This document shows, in pieces, positions 33,321-42,359 of a stretch of 64,000 nucleotides of DNA. Made by a program: the position numbers and the translations under genes. Under the pieces are notes generated by a model that made no database searches, was not told the origin of the DNA, and was given only the letters and a program-made list of their open reading frames with translations. Positions within the stretch are counted from its first letter, which is position 1. The number at the start of each line of letters is the position of its first letter. Source of the DNA: Streptomyces sp. NBC_01478. Lineage in GTDB: Bacteria > Actinomycetota > Actinomycetes > Streptomycetales > Streptomycetaceae. Location: NCBI RefSeq assembly GCF_036227225.1, contig NZ_CP109444.1, positions 1,798,001-1,862,000 on the forward strand. Reading direction: 5' to 3'.

Positions 33321-34064
33321 ATGTCCCCGCGAAGCGCCTCGGTCAATGAAGAGTTGCGACGGCGTTCCCGGGAGCGGCTGCTGCACGCGGCCGTCGAGCT
33401 GGTCGGCGAGCATGGCTACGAGGCCACGACCTTGGGCGACATCGCCGACCGGGCCGGTTCGGCGCGCGGCCTGGTGTCGTACTACTTCCCCGGAAAACGC
33501 CAGCTCGTGCAGTCCGCGGTGCACCGTCTGATGCACCGCACGCTGGAGGAGGCCCTGGAGCGCGAGCCCCGGACCGACGACGGGCGGGAGCGGATGGCGC
33601 GGGCCATCGACGCGATCCTGGGTCTCGCCCACGACCGGCCCGTGCTGATGCGCCAGCACATGGCGGGACTCCTCCAGGGCGAGGGCTTCGTGCAGTGTCC
33701 GGAGCAGCGACGCCTGGCCGAGCTGCTCGGGGAGACGATCGCGCGGTACGGATCGGGGAAACCCCCTTCCGACTACCCCATGCTGCGCGCGCTGCTCATG
33801 GGCGCGGTCTACGCAGCGCTCGTGCCCGGGGTGCCCATGCCGATTCCGGTGCTGCGCACCGAGTTGTTCGAACGGTACGGACTCGACCGGGAGTTGGGGA
33901 TCCCGCCGGGGTCCGGCGCACAGGCCGGGACGGCCGACACGGACCTCTCACGGTTCTTCGCAACGGACGACAGGTCCACACCTCCACCTGCATCCGCACC
34001 AACTCCCGCCCCCACGCCCGAAAGCCCGGCCGACGACCGCCCGACCGAGCCCTCCGACGCGTAA
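33321..34064 (+). CDS. TetR-family transcriptional regulator
   Basis: 247 residues from ATG at 33321 (AGGAG 7 bases upstream). N-terminal HTH: LLHAAVELVGEHGYEATTLGDIADRAGSARGLVSYYFPGKRQLV. The C-terminal ligand domain has a TetR_C form; a Pro/Thr-rich tail (about 215-247) is likely disordered. A palindrome just upstream points to autorepression. Its other targets are not obvious; neighbours are unrelated small proteins. Confidence 0.9.
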   Translation: MSPRSASVNEELRRRSRERLLHAAVELVGEHGYEATTLGDIADRAGSARGLVSYYFPGKRQLVQSAVHRLMHRTLEEALEREPRTDDGRERMARAIDAILGLAHDRPVLMRQHMAGLLQGEGFVQCPEQRRLAELLGETIARYGSGKPPSDYPMLRALLMGAVYAALVPGVPMPIPVLRTELFERYGLDRELGIPPGSGAQAGTADTDLSRFFATDDRSTPPPASAPTPAPTPESPADDRPTEPSDA

Positions 34065-34073
34065 CGGCCTTGC

Positions 34074-34595
34074 TCAGCGCCGAGCGTGACGAGGCGTCAG
34101 ATATCCCGCGTCCCGCGCCTGCGAGATGAGCCGCAGAGACCGGCGCCGGCTGTGCCCGGTCGCGCACATCACCGCGAGGACGGGGTCGACTCCTTCCTCC
34201 TGCGCGGCGCGATACTCCTGGGCGATCAGCCAACGCCCCTCGATGCCACGCGGCCAGGCCGGCCGTGCCCGGCGCGCCCCGCCCGACTCCGTCTCCTCCC
34301 CGGCCTCCCCCGCCTCCAGCCCGCACGCCTCGAAGAGCGGTCCCTCGATCCAGTCGGCCAGCACGGTCAAGTCGTCGAGGGACAGGGCGGGTTGGGCACG
34401 CACGTCCTCGACGGAGACCTGCCCCTCGGACACCACGGCGAGGGCGTCGACCCGGGCGCCGTCGGTGAAGGCCAGCCGGACGTGGAACCAGGAGGTGGCA
34501 CCGTCGTGCTCCTGCACTTCCCACGCGGGCCACACGGACACCGCTCCGTCCGCCGGGCAACGATCGGAAAGATTAACAAAGGATGCTTCTAGCAC
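34074..34595 (-). CDS. DUF6214-like conserved protein
   Basis: 173 residues from GTG at 34595. N-terminal VSVWPAWEVQEHDGATSWFHVRLAFTDGARVDAL and C-terminal HTH-like VLAVMCATGHSRRRSLRLISQARDAGYLTPRHARR. I believe it is DUF6214, a Streptomyces family of unknown role; the family name is from memory. The basic C-terminus could bind nucleic acid. TACGTT 6 bases before the GTG implies a leaderless message. Confidence 0.72.
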   Translation of the reverse strand: MLEASFVNLSDRCPADGAVSVWPAWEVQEHDGATSWFHVRLAFTDGARVDALAVVSEGQVSVEDVRAQPALSLDDLTVLADWIEGPLFEACGLEAGEAGEETESGGARRARPAWPRGIEGRWLIAQEYRAAQEEGVDPVLAVMCATGHSRRRSLRLISQARDAGYLTPRHARR

Positions 34596-34601
34596 ATACG
34601 C

Positions 34602-34607
34602 AACGTA
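34602..34607 (-). promoter_or_regulatory. -10 box of the leaderless DUF6214-like gene
   Basis: TACGTT on the minus strand, 6 bases before GTG at 34595; no ribosome site. Confidence 0.4.
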
Positions 34608-34768
34608 ACCGCATGATCACATTCCATACGAACGGACACGCACGCCCCCGGCGCGTACGGGTGCGTTCGGCACCCTGTCAGCGGAGCACGGGTGGTGCGA
34701 TCCTGGACCTGTCAGTGGTCTGGCGAATCAGCGATCTCCTGTGTGCCTGACGGGTGAGGAGTTCCGCC

Positions 34769-36133
34769 GTGCTGCGTGTCGCCGTCGTCGGCTCCGGACC
34801 GAGCGGGGTCTACACCGCCCAGAGCCTGGTCCAATTGGATCCCGGGGTGCTGGTAGACGTCCTGGACCGGCTGCCGTGCCCGTACGGTCTGGTGCGCTAC
34901 GGCGTGGCACCGGACCACGAGAAGATCAAGTCGCTGCAGAACAATCTGCGGACGGTCCTGGAGCACGGGCGGGTGCGGTTCCTCGGCGGAGTCCTCGTGG
35001 GACCCGGCGGACTGCCGGCCACCCGCCTGCGGGAGCTCTACGACGCGGTCGTGTACTGCGTGGGCGCGGCCACCGACCGCAGGCTGGGGATTCCCGGCGA
35101 GGACCTGCCGGGCAGTTGGTCGGCGACCGAGTTCGTGTCCTGGTACAGCGCCCACCCGGACTCCACCGCCGACGGTTTCGTGCTCGGGGCGCGCGCGGCC
35201 GTGGTCATCGGCGTGGGCAATGTCGCGGTGGACGTCACCCGGATCCTGGCGCGCGGCGCGGCCGAGCTGAGCCGTACCGACATGCCGCAGGCGGCGCTCA
35301 CCGCGCTGGCCGCGAGCGGGGTGACGGACGTCCACATGGTCGGCCGGCGCGGCCCCTCACAGGCCCGCTTCACCACCAAGGAACTGCGCGAGCTGGGCGG
35401 CCTCCCGGACACCGAAGTGACCGTGGATCCGGGCGAGTTGGCGCTCGACCCGGCCTGCCTCGACCTCGCCGCCCTGCCCGGCGCCCAGCGCCGCAACGTG
35501 GAGGCGCTGCGCACCTGGGCCGCACTCCCTCCCCGGGGCGCACCCCGCCGTATCCACCTCCGTTTCTTCCTCCGTCCCGTCGAACTCCTCGCCGACGCGG
35601 GGCGCGTGGGCGCGGTCCGCTTCGAACGCACCGCGCCGGACGGACAGGGCTCAGTGGTCGGCACGGGTCAATTCGAGGAGATCGAGGCGCAGTTGGTGCT
35701 GCGCTCGGTGGGTTATCGCGGAGTGCCGCTGGACGGGCTGCCGTTCGACGCCGAGCACGGCACCGTGCCGCACCGGGCGGGCCGTGTCGTACGCGACGGG
35801 CGGACCGTACCCGGCGAGTACGTGGCCGGCTGGATCAAGCGGGGCCCGACCGGCGTCATCGGCACCAACCGCCCGGACGCCAAGGAGACGGTGACGTCCC
35901 TGCTGGAGGACGCCTCCGCGCTCGTACGGCAGGAAGCACTCGTAGGACATGAAGCATCCGAAGACCCGCTCACCGCGCTGCGCGCCGCGGGGATCGAGCC
36001 GGTCGAGTGGGCCGGGTGGGAGGCCATCGAGCGGGCCGAGGCGGAGCTGGGGGCCTCGCTCGGGCGGGGCGGTGTGGTCAAACTCCCCGACTGGGAGGCT
36101 CTGCTGGCCGCGATACGTGGGGCGCACACATAA
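34769..36133 (+). CDS. Ferredoxin-NADP+ reductase / FprA-type flavoprotein
   Basis: 454 residues from GTG at 34769; GAGGAG lies 7 bases upstream, which favours it over GTG 34754. FAD motif VVGSGPSGVYTAQSL, then CPYGLVRYGVAPDHEKIKSLQNN, NADP motif VVIGVGNVAVDVTRIL, HMVGRRGPSQARFTTKELREL, and the C-terminal GWIKRGPTGVIGTNRPDAKET. This is the adrenodoxin-reductase-like class that feeds electrons to ferredoxin for cytochrome P450 or biosynthetic enzymes. No ferredoxin is adjacent. Confidence 0.92.
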   Translation: MLRVAVVGSGPSGVYTAQSLVQLDPGVLVDVLDRLPCPYGLVRYGVAPDHEKIKSLQNNLRTVLEHGRVRFLGGVLVGPGGLPATRLRELYDAVVYCVGAATDRRLGIPGEDLPGSWSATEFVSWYSAHPDSTADGFVLGARAAVVIGVGNVAVDVTRILARGAAELSRTDMPQAALTALAASGVTDVHMVGRRGPSQARFTTKELRELGGLPDTEVTVDPGELALDPACLDLAALPGAQRRNVEALRTWAALPPRGAPRRIHLRFFLRPVELLADAGRVGAVRFERTAPDGQGSVVGTGQFEEIEAQLVLRSVGYRGVPLDGLPFDAEHGTVPHRAGRVVRDGRTVPGEYVAGWIKRGPTGVIGTNRPDAKETVTSLLEDASALVRQEALVGHEASEDPLTALRAAGIEPVEWAGWEAIERAEAELGASLGRGGVVKLPDWEALLAAIRGAHT

Positions 36134-36252
36134 CGGCTGGGCATGACACACAGCGGCAACAGCCCAGAAATCAACAAACTGTTCAAGGCGCCTACGGTCT
36201 CGTTCTGTTCGCATGTTCCCCCTTCCTCCCCCTCCGCCGCTCAGGAGTGCCC

Positions 36253-37620
36253 ATGGCCACGACCACACCCGTGCATCCCGTCGACGAGGTCCCACCCGTA
36301 CGGCAACTGGCCGCCTTCGGGCTCCAGCACGTGCTCGCGATGTACGCGGGCGCGGTGGCGGTGCCGCTGATCGTGGGCGGGGCGATGAAGCTGTCGGCCG
36401 CCGATCTGGCGTATCTGATCACCGCGGACCTGCTGGTCTGCGGGATAGCCACGCTCATCCAGTGCATAGGTTTCTGGCGGTTCGGCGTGCGGCTGCCGAT
36501 CATGCAGGGTTGTACGTTCGCCGCGGTGTCCCCGATGGTGCTGATCGGTACGACGGGCGGCGGACTGCCCGCGATCTACGGCTCCGTGATCATCGCGGGG
36601 CTCGCCATCGCGCTGCTGGCGCCCGTCTTCGGCAGGCTGCTGCGCTTCTTCCCGCCGCTGGTCACCGGCACCGTGATCCTGATCATCGGTCTGTCGCTGC
36701 TGCCGGCGGCGGGCAACTGGGCGGCGGGCGGGCAGGGTTCGAAGGACTTCGGTGAGCCGAAGAACATCGCCCTCGCCGCGTTCGTCCTGGCGGTCGTCCT
36801 CGGTGTGCAGCGGTTCACGCCGGCCTTCCTCAGCCGGATCGCGGTGCTGATCGGCATGGCCGTGGGGCTCGTGGCCGCCGTGGTGTTCGGGTTCACGGAC
36901 TTCGGCGGGGTCGGGGACGCCGACTGGGTCGGCATCAGCACGCCGTTCCACTTCGGTACGCCCACCTTCCACGCCTCGGCGATCGTGTCGATGCTGGTGG
37001 TGGCGCTGGTGACGATGACCGAGACGACCGGTGACCTGATCGCGGTCGGCGAGATGACCGACCGCAGGATCGAGCCGCGCTCCCTCGCCGACGGGCTGCG
37101 CGCCGACGGTCTGTCCACCGTCCTCGGCGGCGTCTTCAACACCTTCCCGTACACGGCGTACGCCCAGAACGTGGGCCTGGTGGGGATGACCCGGGTCCGC
37201 AGCCGCTGGGTCGTCGCCGTCGCCGGCGGCATCCTGGTCGTGCTCGGTCTGCTGCCCAAGCTGGGCGCGGTCGTCGCCGCGATACCCGCGCCGGTGCTCG
37301 GTGGCGCGGGTCTGGTCATGTTCGGCACGGTCGCCGCGAGCGGTCTGCGCACCCTGACCCAGGTCGACTTCAAGGACAACCACAACCTCACCGTCGTCGC
37401 CGTCTCGGTGGCCGTGGGCGTGCTCCCGGTCGGGGTGCCGACGATCTACGCGCAGTTCCCGGACTGGTTCCAGACGGTGATGAACAGCGGCATCAGCGCG
37501 GGCTGTCTGACGGCGATCGTACTCAACCTGCTCTTCAACCACCTTCCGGCGAAGGGCGGTTCACCCGTCGCCGGCGCTGCCCCCGCCTCTGCTTCCGTCG
37601 CGGAGGAGCCGGTCGTCTAA
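36253..37620 (+). CDS. NCS2-family nucleobase permease (uracil/xanthine type)
   Basis: 455 residues from ATG at 36253 with AGGAG upstream. About 12-14 membrane segments; LAAFGLQHVLAMYAGAVAVPLIVGGA starts the transporter, and QNVGLVGMTRVRSR is the NAT signature. It should import a purine or pyrimidine base with protons. It is convergent and overlaps by two bases with the GDSL hydrolase stop. The substrate cannot be fixed from sequence. Confidence 0.92.
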   Translation: MATTTPVHPVDEVPPVRQLAAFGLQHVLAMYAGAVAVPLIVGGAMKLSAADLAYLITADLLVCGIATLIQCIGFWRFGVRLPIMQGCTFAAVSPMVLIGTTGGGLPAIYGSVIIAGLAIALLAPVFGRLLRFFPPLVTGTVILIIGLSLLPAAGNWAAGGQGSKDFGEPKNIALAAFVLAVVLGVQRFTPAFLSRIAVLIGMAVGLVAAVVFGFTDFGGVGDADWVGISTPFHFGTPTFHASAIVSMLVVALVTMTETTGDLIAVGEMTDRRIEPRSLADGLRADGLSTVLGGVFNTFPYTAYAQNVGLVGMTRVRSRWVVAVAGGILVVLGLLPKLGAVVAAIPAPVLGGAGLVMFGTVAASGLRTLTQVDFKDNHNLTVVAVSVAVGVLPVGVPTIYAQFPDWFQTVMNSGISAGCLTAIVLNLLFNHLPAKGGSPVAGAAPASASVAEEPVV

Positions 37621-38900
37621 CGCAGCAGTCCGGCGGGGACCGTCGCGGCCAGCACCCCGTACCCCGCCGGATTGAGGTGCAGCCAGTCGCCGACCTGGAG
37701 GGCCGGGAGCAGCCGGCGCGGGTCGGCGGGGTCGCGTACGGCGCGGTCGAAGTCGAGCACCGCGTCGAAGCAACCGGCGTCGCGGATCCAGGAGTTGACC
37801 GCCCGGCGGGAGGACTCTCGTTCGCCCGCCGGGTCGTCGTAGGTGTTGCCGCCGAAGGGGAGCAGGGTCGCGCCGTAGACCCGGATGCCCTGCGCGTGGG
37901 CGCGGACGACGATCTGGCCGTAGGCGGCCAACAGGTCTTCCGTGACCCGGTGTTGGGCGGCGGGGGTCGCGGCGGCGGTGCCGATGTCGTTGACGCCCTC
38001 GAAGACGATGAGCCGGGTGACTCCGCTGCGGGAGAGGATGTCCCGGTCGAGGCGGGCGAGGACGTTGGGGCCGAGGCCGTCGTCGAGGACGCGGTTGCCG
38101 CCGGCGGCCTGGTTCAGGATCGCCACGGCGGCGGTGGCGGGGTGGGTACGGAGGCGGTCGTAGAGCTGGTCGGGCCAGCGGTCGTTGGCGTTGGTCGTGG
38201 AGCCCCGGCCGTCGGTGAGCGAGTCGCCCAGGATCGCCACGGCCGTGGTGGTGCGCGGGGCCAGGACCTCCACGTCGCTCAGCAGATACCAGTGGTCGAC
38301 CGGGGTGGCCCCGGGCAGGTCCTCGTCCTGCGTGCGATCTCCGGTCTGGAGATACGACGTCGTGCGCGAGCCCGGGTGCGAGGTGAGCGCGAGTGAGGGC
38401 TGGCCCGTTGCCAGGTAGGTCGTCACGGTCAGGACGGTCGCTGCGCGCAGGTCCAAGTCCAGTGGGTCGGAGACCAGTTGGGCGGCGACGGGGACGGTCG
38501 CCGAGCCGCGCCCGGCGAAAGTGACCGGTCTGCCGCTGCCGGGCACGATCGCGCTCGCTCCCGCCCTGCCGTCCCGCGGGAGCGCCAGCGTCACGGCGGT
38601 GAGCGGAAGCGGGGTGTCGCCGTAGGCGTTGGAGAAGCGCAGGCGGAGCTTCCGGCCCCCGGTGGTGACGCGGAGCGTCTGGCGCAGGGTGGTGTCGACG
38701 AGGACCGACCTGGTCCCGGTGAACGGTGCCGGTGGCAGGTTGCCGGGTTCCGTGAGCTGGGGCATCGCCGTCCAGGTGTTCACCCAGTGCGCGACGGAAT
38801 GGGCCGAACTTCCCTCGGCGCGTGCGGGGTTGGTGGCGACCAGGGCCGACAGTGCCGTCGTTGTCGTGGCGACGAGCGCGGTCCGTCTCGTGGGCTGCAC
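37617..38900 (-). CDS. Secreted SGNH/GDSL hydrolase
   Basis: 427 residues from GTG at 38900 (GAGGAAGG 8 bases upstream). N-terminus has a twin-arginine pattern TRRTALVATTTTALSALVATNPARA, a Tat-like signal. A beta-rich N-terminal domain is followed by SGNH blocks: AILGDSLTDG (Ser), NQAAGGNR, FEGVNDIG, and DWLHLNPAGY (Asp-His). It should be an esterase acting on plant polymers or lipids outside the cell. Neighbours are an esterase and two pectate lyases. Confidence 0.9.
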   Translation of the reverse strand: MQPTRRTALVATTTTALSALVATNPARAEGSSAHSVAHWVNTWTAMPQLTEPGNLPPAPFTGTRSVLVDTTLRQTLRVTTGGRKLRLRFSNAYGDTPLPLTAVTLALPRDGRAGASAIVPGSGRPVTFAGRGSATVPVAAQLVSDPLDLDLRAATVLTVTTYLATGQPSLALTSHPGSRTTSYLQTGDRTQDEDLPGATPVDHWYLLSDVEVLAPRTTTAVAILGDSLTDGRGSTTNANDRWPDQLYDRLRTHPATAAVAILNQAAGGNRVLDDGLGPNVLARLDRDILSRSGVTRLIVFEGVNDIGTAAATPAAQHRVTEDLLAAYGQIVVRAHAQGIRVYGATLLPFGGNTYDDPAGERESSRRAVNSWIRDAGCFDAVLDFDRAVRDPADPRRLLPALQVGDWLHLNPAGYGVLAATVPAGLLR

Positions 38901-38950
38901 GGAATCCGCCTTCCTCGAAAGGGAGTGGGGAGCGATGGCTACGGGTGCGG

Positions 38951-40279
38951 TCAACCGACCGTGCAGGCCGTCCCGTTGAGCGTGTAGGCCGTCGGTGCGG
39001 CGCTGTTGCCGGTGTGGTTCGCCTGGTAGCCGATGGTCACGCTCGCGCCCGGGGTGATCGTGCCGTCGTACGAGGCGTTGGTGGCGGTCACCGTGCCGGA
39101 GGCCGGGGTGTAGGTGGCGCCCCAGCCGTTGGTGATGGTCTGGCCGGCGGGCAGGGTGAAGCCGAGTTGCCAGCCGTTGAGCGTGCTCGTCCCGGTGTTG
39201 GCGATCGCCACGGAGGCGGTGAGGCCGGTGTTCCAGGCACTGGTGGTGACCGTCACCTTGCAGGGGCCGGTCGAGGGCGGGGGTGTGGTGCCGCCGCCGG
39301 ACAGGCCGAAGAAGGTGAGGACGCGGGCGCCCATGCCGTAGGTGTAGAGGTTGTGGGTGACACCCTGGAGGCTGATCGCCTCGACGGGGGCCCGGTCACC
39401 GGTGGCGCCGTAGCGGGTGCGGGTCCAGCCCGTGGCCGGGGAGTCGGTGGCGGACGGGGTCTGACTGACGCCCTGCACGTTGGTCCACTGTTTGATCTCC
39501 TCGCCGAAGTTGGGGTAGCGCAGGATGTCGTCGGCGGTGCCGTGCCAGAGCTGCATGCGAGGGCGGGGGCCGGCGTAGCCGGGGTCGGCGCCCCGCACCA
39601 AGTCGCCCCATTGCTGCGGGGTTTGGACGACCGTGCCGTTGGCGCAGGCGGTGTTCCACTCGGAGCCGTCGGTGGTGGCGAAGCAGCCGAACGGTACGCC
39701 GGCGAAGGCGGCGCCGGCCGCGAACACGTCGGGGTAGTCGCCGAGCAGGACGTTCGTCATCATCGCGCCGGAGGAGATGCCCAGCGCGAAGACGCGGGAG
39801 GTGTCGGCGGAGTAGGTACCGGTCACCCAGTCGACCATCGACTTGATGCCGACCGGGTCGCTGCCGCCGTCGCGGTGCAGGGCCTGGGGCGAGGAGACGT
39901 CGAAGCACTTGCTGGCGCGGGTGACCGACGGGTAGACGACGATGAAGCCCAACTGGTCGGCCAGCGAGGCGTATTCGGTGCCGGAGTACATCGCCGGGCC
40001 CGATCCCCCGCAGTAGTGCACCGCCACGACGACCGCCGGGTGCGCGGTGACGGCGGCCGGGACGTACACGTACATCTGGAGGTTGCTGGGGTTGGTGCCG
40101 AAGCCGGTGACCTCGGTGAGGGTCGCGGTGGGGACGGCCTCGGTGCGGGCGGCGGCCGGGGGCGCCAGCAGGGTCAGGGCCGCGAGTAACGGCACCAGCG
40201 CTCCGAAGAGGGCGAGGAACACCGAACGGGGCGGTTTTCCGGCGGACTTGGGGGTGTTGTCGGCGGCTGTGGGGCGCAC
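38951..40279 (-). CDS. Secreted CE1-type esterase (PHB-depolymerase/acetylxylan esterase family) with CBM2
   Basis: 442 residues from GTG at 40279 (GGAAGGGA 7 bases upstream). Signal peptide FLALFGALVPLLAALTLLAPPAAA. The alpha/beta hydrolase domain has HYCGGSG (oxyanion), GISSGAMMTN (Ser nucleophile), ADDILRYPN (Asp) and VTHNLYTYG (His). A Pro-Thr linker leads to a C-terminal CBM2 cellulose-binding domain from about 338 (CKVTVTTSAWNTGLTASVAIANTG...WQLGFTLPAGQTITNGWGA). It should deacetylate or de-feruloylate xylan. A CebR-like box lies upstream. Confidence 0.9.
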   Translation of the reverse strand: MRPTAADNTPKSAGKPPRSVFLALFGALVPLLAALTLLAPPAAARTEAVPTATLTEVTGFGTNPSNLQMYVYVPAAVTAHPAVVVAVHYCGGSGPAMYSGTEYASLADQLGFIVVYPSVTRASKCFDVSSPQALHRDGGSDPVGIKSMVDWVTGTYSADTSRVFALGISSGAMMTNVLLGDYPDVFAAGAAFAGVPFGCFATTDGSEWNTACANGTVVQTPQQWGDLVRGADPGYAGPRPRMQLWHGTADDILRYPNFGEEIKQWTNVQGVSQTPSATDSPATGWTRTRYGATGDRAPVEAISLQGVTHNLYTYGMGARVLTFFGLSGGGTTPPPSTGPCKVTVTTSAWNTGLTASVAIANTGTSTLNGWQLGFTLPAGQTITNGWGATYTPASGTVTATNASYDGTITPGASVTIGYQANHTGNSAAPTAYTLNGTACTVG

Positions 40280-40361
40280 GTCATCGTCCCTTCCTGATCG
40301 CGGCTCGTGCGGCGTCGTTCGGGTGGGAACCATCGGCATGGTGACATGGACATGAGTCCCA

Positions 40362-40375
40362 TGGAAGCGCTCCCA
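40362..40375. promoter_or_regulatory. CebR-like operator upstream of the CE1-CBM2 esterase
   Basis: TGGAAGCGCTCCCA differs at one base from the known cellobiose-regulator (CebR) palindrome TGGGAGCGCTCCCA. It lies 83 bases upstream of the esterase start in the divergent esterase/pectate lyase region. Confidence 0.6.
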
Positions 40376-40401
40376 CGCTCCGAATAGTTTCGCGCGGAGC
40401 G

Positions 40402-40430
40402 TTGACTAGAAAGCGCTTGCACCCTACCTT
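40402..40430 (+). promoter_or_regulatory. Promoter of the PL1 pectate lyase with an internal LacI-type palindrome
   Basis: TTGACT (40402-40407), 17 bases, TACCTT (40425-40430) is close to consensus. The spacer contains AAGCGCTT (40411-40418), a palindrome of the AGCGCT kind used by LacI-family regulators, so a repressor there would block the polymerase. Confidence 0.6.
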
Positions 40431-40517
40431 CCGTTCAGGAGTGTGACCGCACGGTCCTTCATGGCGCACATCGTTCACGTACACGATCACCCCAGCCCTC
40501 CGAAGGGACGCACCCGC

Positions 40518-41468
40518 ATGCGTACTCGCAGATCAGCTCCGGCGGTGGCCGCTCTCGCCGTCGTCGCCGTGTTCGCGCTCCCGCAGTCCGCGTCGGCCGC
40601 CGACGCCTCGCCGGTCGGTTTCGGTGCCGGGACGACCGGTGGCGGCAGCGCCACCGCGGTCACGGTGTCGACGCTGGACGCCTTCAAGTCGGCGGTCACC
40701 GGGAGCGGTTCGAAGGTGGTCAAGGTCAACGGCCTGATCTCGCTGAGCGGTCAGGTGGACATCGGGTCCAACACGACGGTCCTGGGCGTCGGTTCGGCGT
40801 CCGGGTTCACCGGTGGCGGGCTGCGCCTGAAGAAGGTGACGAACGTCGTCGTCCGCAACCTGAACATCAGCAAGCCGGTCGCGCCCGCCGACGGCATCAC
40901 CGTGCAGGCGTCGACGAAGGTGTGGATCGACCACAACGCCTTCTCGTCCGACCTCGACCACGACAAGGACTACTACGACGGCCTGCTCGACATCAGCCAC
41001 GCCTCCGACTACGTCACCGTCTCCTGGAACACCTTCAAGAACCACTACAAGGGCTCGCTCGTCGGCCACAGCGACAACAACGCGAGCGAGGACACCGGGC
41101 ATCTGCGGGTGACGTACCACCACAACTGGTTCGACCAGGTCAACTCCCGTATCCCCAGCCTCCGTTTCGGCACCGGGCACTTCTACGACAACTACGTCGT
41201 CGGCGCCGAGACGGCCGTGCACTCGCGCATGGGTGCCCAGATGTACGTCCAGAACAACGTCTTCCGCGACACGGAGGTCGCCGTCACGACGAACCGGGAC
41301 AGCGACCTGGACGGCTACGCGAACCTCAGCGGCAACGACCTCGGTGGAGCCGCCACCGAGATCTCGCAGGTCGGCACGTTCACCAGCCCGCCGTACAGCT
41401 ACACCGCCGAGCCCGCCTCGACCGTCGTCGCCTCGGTGACGTCCGGCGCGGGCACCGGAAAGCTCTGA
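40518..41468 (+). CDS. Secreted pectate lyase (PL1)
   Basis: 316 residues from ATG at 40518; AAGGGA lies upstream. Signal peptide MRTRRSAPAVAALAVVAVFALPQSASA. Right-handed beta-helix with the PL1 motifs KVWIDHNAFSS, DGLLDISHASDYVTVSW (calcium Asp residues) and NSRIPSLRFG (catalytic Arg). It should cleave polygalacturonate by beta-elimination outside the cell. The PL3 lyase gene lies 32 bases downstream, so both are likely on one transcript from the promoter at 40402-40430. Confidence 0.95.
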   Translation: MRTRRSAPAVAALAVVAVFALPQSASAADASPVGFGAGTTGGGSATAVTVSTLDAFKSAVTGSGSKVVKVNGLISLSGQVDIGSNTTVLGVGSASGFTGGGLRLKKVTNVVVRNLNISKPVAPADGITVQASTKVWIDHNAFSSDLDHDKDYYDGLLDISHASDYVTVSWNTFKNHYKGSLVGHSDNNASEDTGHLRVTYHHNWFDQVNSRIPSLRFGTGHFYDNYVVGAETAVHSRMGAQMYVQNNVFRDTEVAVTTNRDSDLDGYANLSGNDLGGAATEISQVGTFTSPPYSYTAEPASTVVASVTSGAGTGKL

Positions 41469-41500
41469 CCACTCCCCCACCTCGGAGAAGGAATCGGGAC

Positions 41501-42295
41501 ATGACTTCTTCCGCACGATCACGCGCGCTCACCGGCGCACTGGCCGCCTTCGGGCTCTCCGTTGGCATGATCATGGCATCCGGCACGCTCTCGCCGGCCA
41601 GCGCCGCCACCTGGCCCACCGCCAGCGGCAGCCAGGCGGTGACCTCCACGATCTCGGTCTCGGGCACCAAGGACTACGGGATGCTGCGCCTGTACGGCAG
41701 CGGCGACCTGGGCACGGGCAGCCAGGACGAGGACCAGGGGCCGATCCTGGAGCTGGCCGCCGGTGCCGTCGTCAAGAACGTCATCATCGGCTCGCCCGCC
41801 GCCGACGGCATCCACTGCCTGGGCAGTTGCACGCTGCAGAACGTCTGGTGGGAGGACGTCGGCGAGGACGCGGCGACCTTCCTGGGCTCCTCGTCGTCCA
41901 ACGTGTACACCGTCTCCGGCGGTGGCGCGAAGGAGGCCAGCGACAAGGTGTTCCAGTTCAACGGCGCCGGGACCCTCAACGTCTCCAACTTCGCGGCGCA
42001 GACCTTCGGTACGTTCGTCCGCTCGTGCGGCAACTGCAAGACTCAGTACAAGCGCACGATCAACCTCAACACCATCGAGGCGACCTACAAGGGCAGCCGG
42101 ATCGTCGGCATCAACACCAACTACGGTGACAGCGCGACCCTGAAGGCCATCACGATCGTCGGGGACACCAGCAAGAAGATGATCCCCTGCCAGAAGTACA
42201 TCGGGAACAACACGGGCGCGGAGCCGACGTCCAACGGCACCGGCGCGGACGGGACTTACTGCAAATACGCGTCCACGGACATCACGTACAAGTGA
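41501..42295 (+). CDS. Secreted pectate lyase (PL3)
   Basis: 264 residues from ATG at 41501 (GGAGAAGGA upstream). Signal peptide ending SPASAATWP. PL3 features: LELAAGAVVKNVIIGSPAADGIHCLGSCTLQNVWWEDVGEDAATF and several Cys pairs (CGNCKTQYKR). It complements the PL1 lyase in breaking pectate. It follows PL1 closely and ends in a strong hairpin. Confidence 0.95.
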   Translation: MTSSARSRALTGALAAFGLSVGMIMASGTLSPASAATWPTASGSQAVTSTISVSGTKDYGMLRLYGSGDLGTGSQDEDQGPILELAAGAVVKNVIIGSPAADGIHCLGSCTLQNVWWEDVGEDAATFLGSSSSNVYTVSGGGAKEASDKVFQFNGAGTLNVSNFAAQTFGTFVRSCGNCKTQYKRTINLNTIEATYKGSRIVGINTNYGDSATLKAITIVGDTSKKMIPCQKYIGNNTGAEPTSNGTGADGTYCKYASTDITYK

Positions 42296-42312
42296 GCCCC
42301 CCACGGTGACGG

Positions 42313-42353
42313 CGGCCGTACGAAGCGTCCCCGCACGACGCTTCGCACGGCCG
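42313..42353 (+). terminator. Hairpin terminator after the pectate lyase operon
   Basis: A 16-bp stem, 42313-42328 pairing with 42338-42353 with one G-T wobble, around a 9-base loop, 17 bases after the PL3 stop and before the converging PaaX gene. Confidence 0.85.
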
Positions 42354-42359
42354 CTCCGG

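Noticed and set aside
34709..34731. CTGTCAGTG followed by 8 bases and AATCAG, a third PafBC-like promoter before the ferredoxin reductase gene
   Set aside because: The -10 does not fit TANNNT or the CAGACT seen in the other two sites, so only the -35 half matches.
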